A program made the translations under genes and the position numbers. Below are positions 1 through 13,261 of a stretch of DNA of 64,000 bases, piece after piece; positions within the stretch are counted from its first letter, which is position 1; each line of letters opens with the position of its first letter. Below the pieces are notes generated by a model that worked only from the letters and a program-made list of their open reading frames with translations, was not told where the DNA came from and ran no database searches. Origin of the DNA: Varroa destructor (taxonomy: Eukaryota; Arthropoda; Arachnida; Mesostigmata; Varroidae); the NCBI RefSeq assembly GCF_002443255.2, contig NW_019211455.1, forward strand, positions 6,977,959 through 7,041,958, read 5' to 3'.

Positions 1-2150
1 AGCAAAAGTGAATGGCACTCATAAAAGCGGGGGGAAATACTCAAGGATATGCCTGCGAGTAACTTCGACCAGAGGAATAAAGTTACAAAAATAATTCTTC
101 ATCCCGTTTTTTGCCTTAGCATCTCTACTTAGGTTAAGCTGAGGCCTTTATATAAGCTGTACCAAGGTACTACAAACGTAAACGTATTTCTCATACGTAC
201 AGTGTCCCCTTTATTCCAATAACATTTACTCTCTCTGTCTGTTGGTAACATTCGAAAGCATCATTGATCGAGTTCACGAATTCTACCGAAACGTACATTA
301 ATCTAATGAGTAAAACATGTTATAAACGATTGATACGTTGTAGCGGCCTTCGGTGTCTAGAATTAAGCCAAGAGGATTTATGAACGATGGCTATAGTTAA
401 AGATCTTGCTAGCGCCAACAGATAGACATTATCAAATAGCCAATGCATGCACTACTATAGATATTCATTTTTTCCTAATAGCAGAATACCAATATTGTTT
501 GTAGCACTGAAAGACGTATGGCCTAGAGCACCTTCCTTAGAAGGAGTTTAATATATGCTGCTACCTGTTGGATCATCGATCGTATATGTCTTTTGGGAAC
601 TCAGAATATATCTATAGTGAAAATAGCTGCAATGAATTTCCTGCAAGCAATACTTCCCGATAGACTACATCTAACATCAAACTAAGGCGTCGACGATTGG
701 CTAGCGCCGACCTTTCATGGGAAGAGAACTCGCGCTCGCTTGTCGTGGTAGAAGTGGCCGAGAATGTCCTTCTTCTAGGACGTCACGGGTCAGTAACTTC
801 CTTTGAACACAGTGAAGAGAGGAGCACTTACTTCTTAGGACAGCCTCAAGGAGTGACAATTAATCAGTTCGGCCATGGGTAATCAATTAGGACTCATTTC
901 CAATACGAAAGAATGTCGCGGGATAAAATTCCTCCGAAGTTCCATATCAATTTGCTGGGTCATTAGGTACATTTCCGTTCTTCGAAAAACTAAAATTTAC
1001 CTTATCTAGAGAACTAAACCACAACCGTCAGCTTGCATTGGAGCCGAAACAGCTAAAGCTAATATCGCTGATAAATCGAGATTTATTTTTAATCCTATCC
1101 TTATAAGTAGAATAAGAAAATTGTCGCAATTTCTATACTGCGCTGTGGAGTGTCTAAGCTTTGAAGATGAGTATATTTTATGTCCATTTAATACAGATGT
1201 TAAATGGCTATATGGATTTTATTAAATGCATTGTATGTATATAAACTTAAAAAACGTTAGTCAGCTTTTCAAGTATCAAACAAGCATCAGTCAAACCCTG
1301 CTTGCGCTAGAAGTGGCCTAAGCAGTTACCAGAGGTCAACTCAGCGTGCAAACCTGTGTATTAATTGGGAACTGTAAATGTTTTGTCTTTTGTTTGCGTT
1401 GTTTGTAAAAATCAAATAACAGAGGATGAACGTATACAATAGCCAGAATTGTTCTTGATTTGATATCAAAAAAGCCACTTTTCAAATCAAACCGAACATG
1501 ACAGATCAGGTGAAATTGCCATTTTAGTAGTTTTTTGCCTAGCAGGAATATGATAGGAAAATAAATACGGTCGAACCCAAAATATGAAGCTTCAAGTTGA
1601 GCAGAGTTAGAGCTGCGAAGACTTGAAAGTTCGAAATTGACTGACCTTTTTTTTATAAATCGTTGCATTCAAACAAATTTCTAGCACGAAGATACATTCA
1701 GTGTAGCAATAATCATGTTACGGCGTCGTAGCGAAAACAGAGTTTTCGCCATATGTATGTCAATTAGTATGACACCTGAACCATATATATGTCCCTTCAT
1801 TGATTTCTCGGATAGAAGGTTAAAGTGTTCAATGTGTTAATACGCAAAAGGGCGAGTGCTACGCAAGGTGATTTGTGTAAACGTGACCAAACGTGTAGAG
1901 AAAACAATTTAAATGTGTACGTGGAATTACTTTCGGAATACAGAAATATTCGAAAAAAAAATGCGTTTAAGGATAGGTATAGACTTTGTATAATATGATA
2001 GCAGAAACCGCTATAATGCAAACGATTTTTCCCTGAGTGCACTTTCTAATCATCTAGCACCCCCTTTTGCCTATAACCCACAGTATGTACTGTGTAATAT
2101 GTACATCTGTAATGAGCGTTGATGTTACAAGGTAACGGCACCTGCCGCTA
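1..2150. other. No supported gene
   Basis: AT-rich sequence. The open frames at 697-882 (starts with TTG), 1336-1668 and 1797-2042 have no splice support, domain or codon bias. Nothing else seen. Confidence 0.6.
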
Positions 2151-2153
2151 CAG

Positions 2154-2270
2154 TCGGTATGGGGCATAGCGAGACGATCTACCCGCAAGTCCAGGGTGAA
2201 CAGCTGCACCGGCTGTGTGGAGCTGACCGCCGTAGGAACAAGCGCAGACTTCGCACTCGGCGACCGTTAA
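2154..2270 (+). CDS. Candidate terminal exon in a local GC peak
   Basis: The acceptor CACCTGCCGCTACAG (to 2153) is followed by 38 codons to TAA: SVWGIARRSTRKSRV, then NSCTGCVELTAVGTSADF and ALGDR. The exon has higher GC than the AT-rich flanks, and a T-rich 3' UTR-like stretch follows. A second open frame on the same strand (2159-2479) and one on the minus strand (2179-2382) overlap. The assignment to this frame rests on the splice site and the natural-looking peptide. Confidence 0.25.
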   Translation, partial: SVWGIARRSTRKSRVNSCTGCVELTAVGTSADFALGDR

Positions 2271-2536
2271 CAAGCCGAGCGGCCCTTTTTTTCTGTTGCC
2301 TTATTTTTATTGTTGCCCCTTCGGCCACCCGTCTTAGTTGTTTATGTTTTATTAGTTGCAGTTGTGTAATCGAGAGCGCCACAATCTATCGACGTGTGGT
2401 AAAACGTCATTTATTATTTAATTGCGATCAACACTTACCTGCTCTTCGAAGCCGCACAATATTGCTCAATTCTGATTAACACCTTTTAAACGAGTCCCAG
2501 TGAAGAAACAACAAAGCGGACGCAAGATGAACCAAA

Positions 2537-2887
2537 ATGGAAGCATTAAAAGTATCTATTAGAATTTTTATGTTATCAGCCATCGCACTTGACGCGGTCG
2601 CTTCCCTGCTGTTTGCCTCTTCGAGAGTCTCTAAGCACAATGAACACCGGGGCAGGAATAACAGTAGAACCCAGATGGGGTGTGTCGGAAGCGACGCCGA
2701 CGGAGGAACATTAGAGACTGTCTTTCAGTTTCTCCTGCCAGGTGCTTTGCTGCTTCGCAGCTCTGCCCAGCTCATTGACGGTTCTACTGCGTCGAACTTA
2801 CTATTTAGTTATACACACATACACACTCGCACGATTTTACAGGCCTCTGCTGTTCGTCCAATTAAGAGGAATAAGGCGAACGTGTAA
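2537..2887 (+). CDS. Possible small ORF with hydrophobic start
   Basis: ATG in a good context (ACCAAAATGG) starts a 116-codon frame, beginning MEALKVSIRIFMLSAIALDA, with a second hydrophobic stretch FLLPGALLLRSSAQL. The length is notable for this AT-rich area and the first 25 residues could be a signal sequence. There is no similarity I recognise, and codon choice gives no clear support. Confidence 0.2.
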   Translation: MEALKVSIRIFMLSAIALDAVASLLFASSRVSKHNEHRGRNNSRTQMGCVGSDADGGTLETVFQFLLPGALLLRSSAQLIDGSTASNLLFSYTHIHTRTILQASAVRPIKRNKANV

Positions 2888-4925
2888 GCCTCATTAGGAT
2901 TCTCGCACACTTGCCTGTCATGATGTCAGTTCATCTGGTCTTCTACGTCTATGCAGTTTCTAGCTTGTCGTTCATGCAACTTGACGGAATGCCGTGCTTG
3001 GCCGAATCCCCTGTTTTTCCTCGTGTTTAACTGATTTAGCCAGTATAAGTCACCGCCTTTTTCGACAGGCGTTTAGGGCCATTGCTATCGCTAATGATCT
3101 GCAATTGGTGAAAGGTTTACAAAATAAAGCTTTAGCTAATATTTCTTTACCATAGTAGCTGTTTGTGCATGGGCGCATCGTGATGGTTGGGTGGATAATT
3201 TTTGTTTTGTTCCGTCCCGCAGTGGTTGTTTTGTCGAACATGTTGACAAAATAACTATTGTAGATGTGCCACAATATAACTCTAAGCTGATATCCTGCGC
3301 TTGGAGGACTTCCGAGTGCCTATGTGCGCGACGGATATTCAACTATAAAGACCAAACGAAGTGCGTCATGCGCAATAATAGCGAATAGAACGCATTTGAG
3401 AGAGGTGGCAAGGCGCATGCTACAGGTGCGTCTTGCTGCAAATACGTACTTGAAGAAAGCAGATGGTAACAGCTGGCCATCTAAACATCGACACTTTGCC
3501 GATGCCTCACCTACGGTACTTTTCTTAAGAAAGAGAGCTTGCAGCTTTTGCATGATTTCTTTGGCGCTAATTTTTGAATGCTAAATAAAAGGTGAGATGT
3601 TTCGACAGCTAGTATAATAATACCGCTGAAAGAATGTTTTAGTTAGGATGGCGACACTTCGATAACGGTAGGCTAAATAACAGAATTTTCGCGATAGGAA
3701 AATTACTTCTCTTATGAAAAACGAATGGACGACATTTTTTGATAGTATTCATTACTAAAACGATCGGTAAAGTAGGTAGGTAGGTAGAGGCGGATTTGTG
3801 TTTCGAAATAATTTACGAAATTCTTATTGGACCATTTGCAGTAAACAAAAAACGTCGCACAATGGGACTGTCAGGAGAAGTCTGTAGTGTTTCTCCGTTG
3901 ACGTGCGTAAATCGTTGTACGGAACGGTTTTTTGTTGATTTATTATGGTATTCTCTCGTTATGCCTCAAATGTGGATCACTCTCTCTATGCTGTTCAATG
4001 CAGACAAATTGTAACCTAAATGCATTAAAACGTAATACGTTGGGGATTTCGTTCATAAATCTATAAAATGTAGAGAATCATCTGTATTATTAACCTAAAT
4101 AGTAGTTAAATATTAGTATGATATTATTATTGATTTATTATTAAGTTTATTGTTACATTTTTTATTTATTTATTTATTGTAACTAATTAAAAAAATATAT
4201 ATTTAAGATCAGAAGTAAGCATTTACGTTTCGCGTTGCATTAATTGTAAGCTGTATAGATGTAGACATAAATTGTTTGTATTTATCAAATTAACAAAAGT
4301 CGCCACAGGTATTTTTGTTTTGGCACTTACCTCTGTCGTTGAAAAATATTTATTCTTAAAGATTTTGAATCTCTCAAATTCGATGCCTGTAATTTCTTAT
4401 TCAAAATGTGTTTTTTGGTCGGTTGAAATTGATCATTATCGGTGGGTAACCTTTTTTGAATTTGCCTGTTATTGGAAATCCTCCTGAATAATGAACAACA
4501 CGACGGTGCCTCCGAACGAATGGCCTGTCGCTGTTTGCTCCTCAGAGGATCATTGTCCATTATTAGTTAACAGTAGTTATAGAGAAGTGTAATCCGAATC
4601 TCGAATTAAGACTTAAGCAAGCGAATGTCTTTTCGAAACAAGTACCAAGTGCCTAAAAACGCTGCAACAAAAGGTCGACAGGACCAATTGCTAAAGTAGC
4701 GGTTCGGAACATGAGATAGAACAGCCGTTCCGTTACTCTGGCCGGCGACAGACTTTCTCCAAAAGCTCTTAACTGCTACTGGTTCATTTTACGTTTAACT
4801 CAACGTATACGTAAATACTACTAAATACCTCATAAAAAGAAAACACTTACTGTTGTATATGCTGGAATAGCTTGATTTTTTTAAACATTTTGATATTATT
4901 ATTTCTTATTGGATGATCTATTTAC

Positions 4926-4945
4926 TTTGCTTTGCTTTGCTTTGC
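4926..4945. repeat. (TTTGC)4
   Basis: Four exact copies of TTTGC. Confidence 0.9.
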
Positions 4946-6900
4946 GCTTCTGCAAAAATAAAGCCTAAAAAAAATGAGCGAGCGAATAATATGAAGCCCC
5001 GATTGGGGCTTGGAGCCCGAACACGGGGCTGAAAAAATGTTGTGGGCAGTAACTAATGAAAGCATACGCTTATTGTATCCCTGAGAACTTATTTTGGAAG
5101 ACGCAAAAAGCCTTGGATGATTGACACGTATTTCTCAACAGAGCCAAACTAAGTATATTAGTATATCTACCTCCAACAAAAGAATATAGAAAGTAACAGG
5201 ACCAGACTTACTAGCTTTTGTTCACGTTATCGTCCTTCAGTGTCGTTTCTACTTGGATCATCAGTAATTATATTTGTCTTTCTCTTTTTCATAGACGTAT
5301 TTCTTTAGTTCTACTCCATGATGAATTTCTTTGATACATAAACAACGTACCTGACCAGCAGGCAGCTACTCTTGGACGATTCGAGCAAATCATTGGGTTG
5401 TTTTTTAGCTCTTGTTTTTTTTATCCTGACGTTATTCTCTCGTCGGGTCTTCACTTGAAAAGATTCATTTTCCGATAGAACTGGCGTGCCTCTTTCTTCC
5501 ATCAGAGCTCAGCATTATTACGTCGTGATCGTCCGATACGACCGTGAGCTCTGAGCTAACCTGGACGAGAGAATGGCAGACAGGCAGAGGCACTATTCAA
5601 AATCATCTTCGCAGATTCGTGCTCTGCGACCTGTGCCATTAGCCAAATGGTGAGGAAACATTTTGGCGTTAAGACGATTTTTTGTCGCTCTGCTCCCATT
5701 ACATCTCGCTTTAGTCCATGGATGACCTTTGGCAGCTAGCTGCGCATTTTTAACGCTTGCGAGAATTCCGGCCGCTACTTTGCTCGAGAACATTTAACAT
5801 TTATTAAAAACTATGTATCTGTAATACATATTACGCTTGACTTAGTGAGAAAATTATAATAATTCACGGAGCTCCTACGCAGTACGTGGCGAACCGATGA
5901 AAACAAGGTGTCTTCCATAAACAGCAATGCGCAACAGCATGGTTGTATACTGACTGGGTCTCTATGCGTAAGACTTCATAAAATTTAATTCATTTGTTTG
6001 TCGGATAAGCGTACAATAATGTTTCCACATCAATTGGGGAGACGGGTGGGGAAGCCAAGGAAACGAGATTTTTGACTCGTCGGATCAGTATGACCTTCGC
6101 AGAGGGCACTTTAAATGCAAATCAGTGGGCCCTGAGGGGCTGCTATTGAAGTATATTCGTTGGTGAGTGAGTGAGTGCTGGAAAAAGGAACAGACAGAGT
6201 TGCCCGGCCTCGGCAACTAAATAAGTTGCATGGCTATGCGTCTAAGCTACTTTGGCCAGAGAGAGCTGAATAGCCCTTTTCGAACAACTGATTTTTTTAC
6301 ATTGGAGAGAAATATATGTCTGAGCGCCATGCTGTATCTAAGACAAAATGTCGTGACAAGTTTCCAAGTAATGTTATTGAGAAATCAGGTATTTATGATG
6401 ACATGTAAAGGAAAGTATTAAAATGAAAGTATGGAAAGTGTAATCAAATTTATAGACTATACAACATAGACCATTCCAACGACCATGCAAACTTCGAATC
6501 GTGGCTTTTGCCCACAGGCCGCGTTATCCTGCACTGTAGATACTTTGGGCTTTAAGACCTGGTGGATTGGTCCTAAATAATTCATGAGCCCAAATCTTCT
6601 TAAATACTCAGCCTAAGTTAATCTGCAATATAGAGATTTTTAAAGCGCCAAAAAAGTTTATCAAACTGTAGGGGCACTAAGGGACAATCTTTTAACATAT
6701 TTCCCATAGATTTTAGGAAGTACTCATTAGTATAGTGGTCATAATATAACTTGGAACCATGGCTGTGTTTACTTACCTGTAAATCAAAAGATTCATTTCC
6801 GAGTTTTACTTAAAATCGACTTGCTCTAAAATATCTAAAAAACATTGTAATTTAGGCCTATGGTCAATCTCTATTTTATGCTCAAGTCATGTTAGAAAAG

Positions 6901-6927
6901 TACTACTACTACTACTACTAGTACTAC
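6901..6927. repeat. (TAC)n microsatellite
   Basis: Six TAC units, then an interrupted copy. Confidence 0.9.
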
Positions 6928-7837
6928 GGAGCTCACAGCAAACCTCATTATTTTTTTCGTTGGCATGTCAAGGGGATGCCGGAACATTAGCAAAATAATA
7001 TTAGATGCGGATAGAAGCATAGAAAAAATGAGTAACAGTCAGCGAAGCTATAAGCTTTTCTCATTGTTACTGTTATTATTATTATTGCTATTATTTGGAT
7101 GGTTCGTTTACTTTAATTGTATTTTACACTCGACTGTTTAATGAAGTGAGATATTGACAGTTTTATAGATGAAACAACCGCATTTTTTTGGGTATTTAGA
7201 AACGTTTAATTTACACTTTGTAACTTATTTATCTTCAGTTGAACTTGTACTTGCCATCTAAATAATCTTAAAATTGTGTATTTTACATTTTAAACTAACA
7301 CTTCTGACCAAATCGATGAAAATTAATAGTTAAACAATCGCGACATTTTAATTCTCGAAGGTAAAACGAAAAACTGTCATATTTAAGAAGAAGGAATTGA
7401 TACGTTTCTTAAAAAAGCTACTTCGAACTTCCATCTGGAGACTAATATTTATGGTGGAATCATTTGGCGATTTGCCAAAGCCGTTAGATTAACTTCACTA
7501 AAGAGCGGGTAACGTTTGTCAAATAAACATTGATATGAATAGCTCTTTTTTTTTATTAAAAATCTATTTTGTCCAAGATCAAACATTTTTGAAGATGCGG
7601 TAGCTCCAGGGTGGTCTGTTACCATTCTGCCAGATGAGCTTGAAAATTGCAAGCAATTTTCAAATAAGCAAAAAATTAATTATTTGGACAAACGATTACA
7701 AAACTTTTCGTATGAAAATGAGAAGAGCTTTGATAAAAAGTACTGTTGCCGATCGTCTTTTTTGCATGCTATTTTTATCGACCTTATGAAACATATTATA
7801 AAACATGCACGAGTCTCTCGGTAAATTAGTTTTGGTT

Positions 7838-8224
7838 TCAGGCAGCCTTGAGCTTTAACAAATAGCGTACGGTTGAGTTTTGAAATAGCAAAATGATTCC
7901 AAGTCCATTGTGGTTAGGACTATCGGGAGGTCTTGCCCTTACACCAGAGCTTAGGCCTGTTTCAGGTGTACCATGTTCGAGTTCTGACAATCTGATTTGC
8001 AGCTTTTCTACTTCATTCGATAGGTCGCTACGGCAAGCATTAACCCCCCCCCCCCCCCCCCGCCGCGCTGGCTTTTGTATGACACAGACGCTCCGTTGGC
8101 TATTGGGTTTTGGCAAGCTCACTTCAAAATCGATCAATGTGCGGGAGCTTTCCACCGCAGTAGCGGCGCCAATGCTGACTGATTTTTCAGGAGTTCGATT
8201 TTTTACGGCAATTTTACGATCCGA
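7838..8224 (-). pseudogene. Coding-like frame with poly-G tract, possible retrocopy
   Basis: The minus strand reads SDRKIAVKNRTPEKSVSIGA, then LIDFEVSLPKPNSQ, then a glycine run encoded by an 18-base poly-G (8044-8061). It continues into DLSNEVEKLQIRLSELEHG, a good short coiled coil, and SGVRARPPDSPNHNGLG. Upstream the same frame continues across one TAA (about 8227-8225) into IDGTTSAIELDL. A broken copy of a host or retroelement gene is likely, and the homopolymer may hide a frameshift. The opposite plus-strand frame (7893-8303) is considered a shadow. Confidence 0.3.
8044..8061. repeat. Poly-C tract (18 C)
   Basis: Eighteen consecutive C lie inside the coding-like relic at 7.84-8.22 kb. 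A homopolymer of this kind is prone to sequencing error and slippage. Confidence 0.95.
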
Positions 8225-9002
8225 TTACAAATCTAGCTCTATTGCGCTCGTTGTACCGTCGATGTGTCTCCCAGTTGACCACGTAACGAAAGATCACCTT
8301 TGAATCATTACGGCCTCATACCACAATTCAGTGGCAAATTGTTGTTAAAGCATGTGATTGCATAACGTGCCGAGCTATGATAAAAAAAAAAAACATCATT
8401 ACTAAAAAATAGTAGGCCACACTTGAAAAATTGCATATCCATGTATTTTTTTTTTTCTTTCAGAATAGTCTTATATATTTTATTTACTAGAATCACGCAG
8501 ACACTGATGATCATGATATTAATCATTGTATTAATTTAAATATCTAAAGAAAATTTAACAAAAAAAACTTTTATCTTCTAATTTATATTTACGGATCGAG
8601 TTTAAAAGCGCTGTCAAAAGCCAACTACATTAAGAATTAAACATGTTTAAAGTCAAGGGATATGTAAAGTATACATATTTCGAGTTTTATCTTTGATGAC
8701 CAATATCGCACAAGAGCGTAGTCTAGGCCATTTTGAATATTTATATATTACCCTATTTAACTGTGAATAAAGGTCGTATTTTTAATTTTTCAAATTGTAA
8801 AGCGAAGATTTTGCATTTTCGTTCTGACATACATTGAACATTTTGCTTGACACGGTTGACATGAGTGCAGTGAAGGCCTATTAGAGACAGAACGCAACGG
8901 CTTCATTTCATTCGTCATTATAGATATTTTTAATGATTTTAATCTCTCAAGAAAATTCAAGGCGCTTATTAGCGCCCTCGTTGTTAATCTTCAATTTAGC
9001 GA

Positions 9003-9022
9003 GTCGTCGTCGTCGTCGTCGT
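9003..9022. repeat. (GTC)n microsatellite
   Basis: Six GTC units. It gives poly-Arg in the overlapping 66-codon frame, which is therefore not taken as a gene. Confidence 0.9.
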
Positions 9023-9568
9023 GTGGGGCTCGTCTCGTGTCAGACCTCAAACACAGTTCTAAAACTGATAAGTGCTGTTCTTTTGTGCAACTTCACTTCG
9101 AAGAACATTCTTTACCTTTCAGCTTACTGCTAAAATCTCTAAAATCCCAAGGCCTAGTAGTTCATGTTGCTGTCCCTCGAGGCACTCCTAAATGCCGTTT
9201 TTGGTGAGCTTGCCCTCGGCCAGTCACCCTGCAATCGCTATTGGTAATTAAAATTAAAAGCTGATATGTTCGAAAATCTATAACAATTTACAATTCTACG
9301 AATAGGTGGAACTACGTCGGTTTGGATGGCAGGTATCGTTAAACAGAAAAAATAACACTAGAGTAATTAAAAAAAATATTAGCCCGTTTTTTACGGTAAA
9401 CGTATTTTTTTGCTTGATTACAAATACCTATATATAACTGAAGTTGTTATACATCGTTTAATGAATTTTAGCTTTATCGTTGTCTAAAGTATCAAAAAAA
9501 CTTAGTGTTCAGAGTGAAAATTCAGAAATATTAGAGAAAAACGCGAAAACCAATTCATGTGTATAGGC

Positions 9569-9612
9569 GTCAAGTATGAGACTTGTACTTGTCTATAAGT
9601 CTCATACTTGAC
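9569..9612. repeat. Perfect 16-bp inverted repeat
   Basis: The arms GTCAAGTATGAGACTT (9569-9584) and AAGTCTCATACTTGAC (9597-9612) are exact reverse complements around a 12-base loop. Outside the arms ATAGG and CCTAT continue the symmetry imperfectly. No ORF or known element explains it; a foldback element end or MITE remnant is possible. Confidence 0.85.
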
Positions 9613-9721
9613 TAGTCACCTATTGATAGAGAGGATAAACTGCTGTATTTGAGACAAAAGCGTGTTTTTGATCACTGGTATCCCATTACGTGCAGCAACC
9701 GCACTTGTAGATTGAAGTTCA

Positions 9722-10102
9722 ATGTATCCACAAAGAAGGTGCAATCTATTGATATCAAGGGGACAACGGCAAAGGCTTCACCATAAAAGCTATGTAAAGC
9801 TGGAAAGCAGCACGAGCCCCACCGAAACGATTCCTCTGGGAATTCGTTCTCGGCTTGATACTCGTTTGCCTGTCTTCACACCGCATGAATATGACTTTTT
9901 CTTCGGCTATCTGTTTGGCCCACCGAATATAGTGCAAGAGCGGAAAATGCCCTTTTCGTGGCGTAGGACTGCCACGAACAGAAATCCCACGAGCAGCATC
10001 TGTCACATTCATAATGACAATGTTATGGCTATGCTATACACGCAACAAGACCTGGGATTGATCACATCAATATATTTTGAAGTCAGGAAATATTTTCAAT
10101 AA
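9722..10102 (+). other. 126-codon open frame of uncertain status
   Basis: ATG at 9722 opens 126 codons in a locally GC-richer block (about 9760-10010) that is also open on the minus strand (9755-10012). Neither translation has a motif I recognise: the plus frame contains FFFGYLFGPPNIVQE and the minus frame contains HYIRWAKQIAEEKVIFMRCE. The block may be an exon or an old insertion; the strand cannot be decided by eye. Confidence 0.2.
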
Positions 10103-10862
10103 GCAATACAGAGAAGCAAGTTTTCTGCTGTATTTACCTCTAGCCCTTATGTACTTACCCCAGTCTCAATCTCTGTGCTTCTTTCAAAAACGCGCCGAAT
10201 TATTTTTAAAGTTTTACGTTTCAAGAAGTAGTTTTCTGGTTGCAGGCTAACTTTACACGCACAGCCACCGTGCAGTTCGAGAAGGACCTTTTCTTATGCC
10301 TATTCTATACCTGTACGTACTTCCCGACATTGTAGCAAACATATGTAATATCCCATAGCTCAGATTGGTTAGTTAATAGCAGTTTCATATCGTGATAAGA
10401 GTCATTCAACTTTTATATCTACAGATATCCTAACGACAAAAATGAACGGTTTTTGGTAAGATAAATAGAGCACCCTTACTGTGACCTTTTGGTATTTCTT
10501 GTCTTTCTTCTACATTCAAGGTTTAAATTTTACGTTTGTACCTTCCGTTAAGCACCGTTACATCAAACAGCTGGTTCCCAGCATGACCATTGTGTCCACT
10601 GCCCATATCTAACATACATTGTACATATGTACATTTGAAGCTCATACACAGAGTTCGTACCTGTTTATCAATAAAGCTTTGCTTTTTTGAGCATGAAGAG
10701 CACCGCTAACTATATTCCGTGTGTGTTTCTGCTAAAGAAAATAGCCACCTGCTTCATAGGAACCTCACGTAAGTCCAAACATACCACCGCTCCACATTGT
10801 TCTTTCGCCGAGTGTCCCTCTGTTTTCCATTAGATCCCCTTTCCACTTCTCTACGTCTAAGC

Positions 10863-10898
10863 GAGCGTATAATATATATATTTATATATTATACGCTC
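10863..10898. repeat. Perfect 14-bp inverted repeat, AT core
   Basis: GAGCGTATAATATA and TATATTATACGCTC pair perfectly across an 8-base TA-rich centre. The GC-containing outer part (GAGCG/CGCTC) makes it more than a TA microsatellite. Confidence 0.8.
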
Positions 10899-11223
10899 AT
10901 AATAAAAACGAATGAAAGACAAACAGCAAAAACGCAAACCTTTTCACCGCGTACATGCTGAACCAGCGTTAAGTATTCTGTTCATCCTGTAGGTTTCCTT
11001 ACACAAACACAGACGAGGTATCTTTTTCTGTCATTTAACTCCATCATTAGGTCCGATTAAACCTAATGACACGACTGCACATATCGAGGGTGACATTTCC
11101 AGTTCTACTTTTTTGGGCAAGGAAAACAACGCACAATGAGTAACGTTCATTCCATCTTGGTTTCCCGCTACTACCTCATGATATGCGTTCATTGGCAGTT
11201 TCATAACGCTTCTTATTCTGCAG

Positions 11224-11295
11224 TGTGATGGACTAGTAGATGCTGGGTCGACGCAAACGACGGAATTGCTTACGGTTGTCAAGAACGAACGATAG
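11224..11295 (+). CDS. Candidate short terminal exon
   Basis: A strong acceptor (CGCTTCTTATTCTGCAG to 11223) is followed by 23 codons, CDGLVDAGSTQTTELLTVVK then NER, and TAG. Only one frame is open. It is short, so chance is possible. The wider block 11.03-11.79 kb is GC-richer and open in several frames on both strands, including a minus-strand peptide ELEPSQWEKRVAKAARKRKG at about 11.40-11.46 kb. Real exons may therefore be present on either strand. Confidence 0.25.
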   Translation, partial: CDGLVDAGSTQTTELLTVVKNER

Positions 11296-13261
11296 AAGGG
11301 AAATTATTGAGGTCGCTAAGTCGATCCGCGAAATCGAGAAACACTACGCACCGCACTTTTTAAAAAAAGCCCTTGAAAGAAGTAACACACTCTCTCGGTT
11401 CCTTTGCGCTTCCTGGCTGCTTTGGCCACACGTTTCTCCCATTGTGATGGTTCCAGCTCTGCACGAGCTAGGTCGAACCGAGTGAAGGGAGAGTCCGCGA
11501 GTTATCGAGACCGCTCTGGACTGTCTTATGACTCCTAGATGAGTGCGAGCGCTCAGTTCTTTATTGTCTGTACGGCATGGCCCGTGGCAAAGATGGGAGT
11601 ACGGGATGCAGGTGATACAGAACAACGAAGGGGGATGGGAATAAGAAACGGGTGTCTGGTCTTAGACAACGGACAATCGACGAAGGGAGATAGCCAGTAG
11701 TTCGTCTGACCGATCATCCGTATCTCGATGTTGCGAACCTCTTGAGGGCTTTGATCATCTTTTTTTACTACCATTTGTGCCCGGTTCAAAATAGCAGAAA
11801 CTGTAAAAGCGTCGTTTGGCGCGTTCGTGTCGACTTCCGACGTCGATAGTTAGGAAACAGAAAAAAAACGAACTGATAGAGCAATCGACTGGAGATAGAA
11901 ATCTAAATCGGACACCTTCTAGTTTTGGATACTTGAATGCTTGTTTTATAGCGAAGCCCGGAGATTATGATGCGCTATAGCATTTTATTCAGCACTATCA
12001 TCCTGAATATGTCGTATCGGTCACGGGCCACGTACCGAAATTACAAATACAAGACTATATGGAAACATTTCATAACGCTTGCGAGAAAATTTGGTATAAT
12101 CACGGGGCGAAGTACCCGTATTTTATTGTAAAGCTCTTTGAAATCCTTGAAAATCCTATCACACTACGGTAATATTCCAACAATAACTGACTGAGCTACA
12201 TTGCATGAAATAATTGTCTCGCGATAAAAAGAAAACATATTTCTATTTCATTATGTGAACATAGATGGTGGGAAGGGTTGCAGGCGGTAGTGCCTTAGAA
12301 AGCAGACTAAGCGTTTGAATTTAAACTGATGATCCGGGTTTAGGTTGACTCATTTTAAGAGCTGGCTCTATTAGTTGGGTCATAGTGCTATTACAGTTGC
12401 CGTATCTAGCGGGTATGCCTAGAAATTATAACACTCAATTTAAAAATCCAAACAGGGTTTTTGAGGGTGCGATAGGACCAATATGTCCTGCATTTTAGAA
12501 AAACCATTCTCAAAACATAATTGATATGTATTACGTCTTTAATATGAAGAGCGGCATAGTGATTTCTAACCTTTCGAATTTTCTGACAGACTTAATTTTT
12601 TTCAATTTCAGTCAAAGTATCTACTATCAGTTATTTCTGCCATTTCAATTGTAATTTATGTATTCCGCTGCTGTAGCAGTATAGGCTATGAGAGTACGTG
12701 ATGTCTCTAAGGGCAATTTCGATATTATGTAAAGTTTTCCTGTTCAGAGGTTGCCGTGATTCTGACAAAAGGCAAGCTTTGGAAGCAATGTACTGGCGGA
12801 AAGCTTTCAACGGTGCGACTCAAGCATTGTCCTGGTTTACTTTTGTTTATTGATCTTAGCTGCTTATAGCAAAGTTTTGTAAACTTTAGCAATAATTGAT
12901 GAACTAAGATTCATAAATCTATAATGGATAAAGATTTCAAAAAAAAACAACTCCAGCTTTTGCTTCCATGCGTTTGCTTTAAAATGACATTTTCGCAGTT
13001 CTATTACAATCGCTTACTGATATGGCTCGTTTCAGTAATCCTCAAGCATTTATTCCTTATTCCAGGACACAATTCGGTATAAGGATGGGTCACTGATGTA
13101 ACATCAAAACAAAGAAAAGCAAGTGTCCCTATATCTTTGTTTTTGATTTTCTCACTTACAACGTACGGCGCCCGCTTATCCAATATTAAGGTGAACTAAA
13201 CCTAAGTGTTAATACCGGTGCTCTCTGGGACGGGTTAACTTGTACCGCAGCCTTCAATACG

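Larger units (their letters stand above)
2890..7830. other. Mostly featureless AT-rich DNA
   Basis: Several frames of 60-90 codons occur on both strands, often overlapping each other (for example at 3.1-3.6 and 4.3-4.6 kb), as expected by chance. A GC-containing dyad near 4995-5030 (GCCCCGATTGGGGC) is the only other structure seen. Confidence 0.5.
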
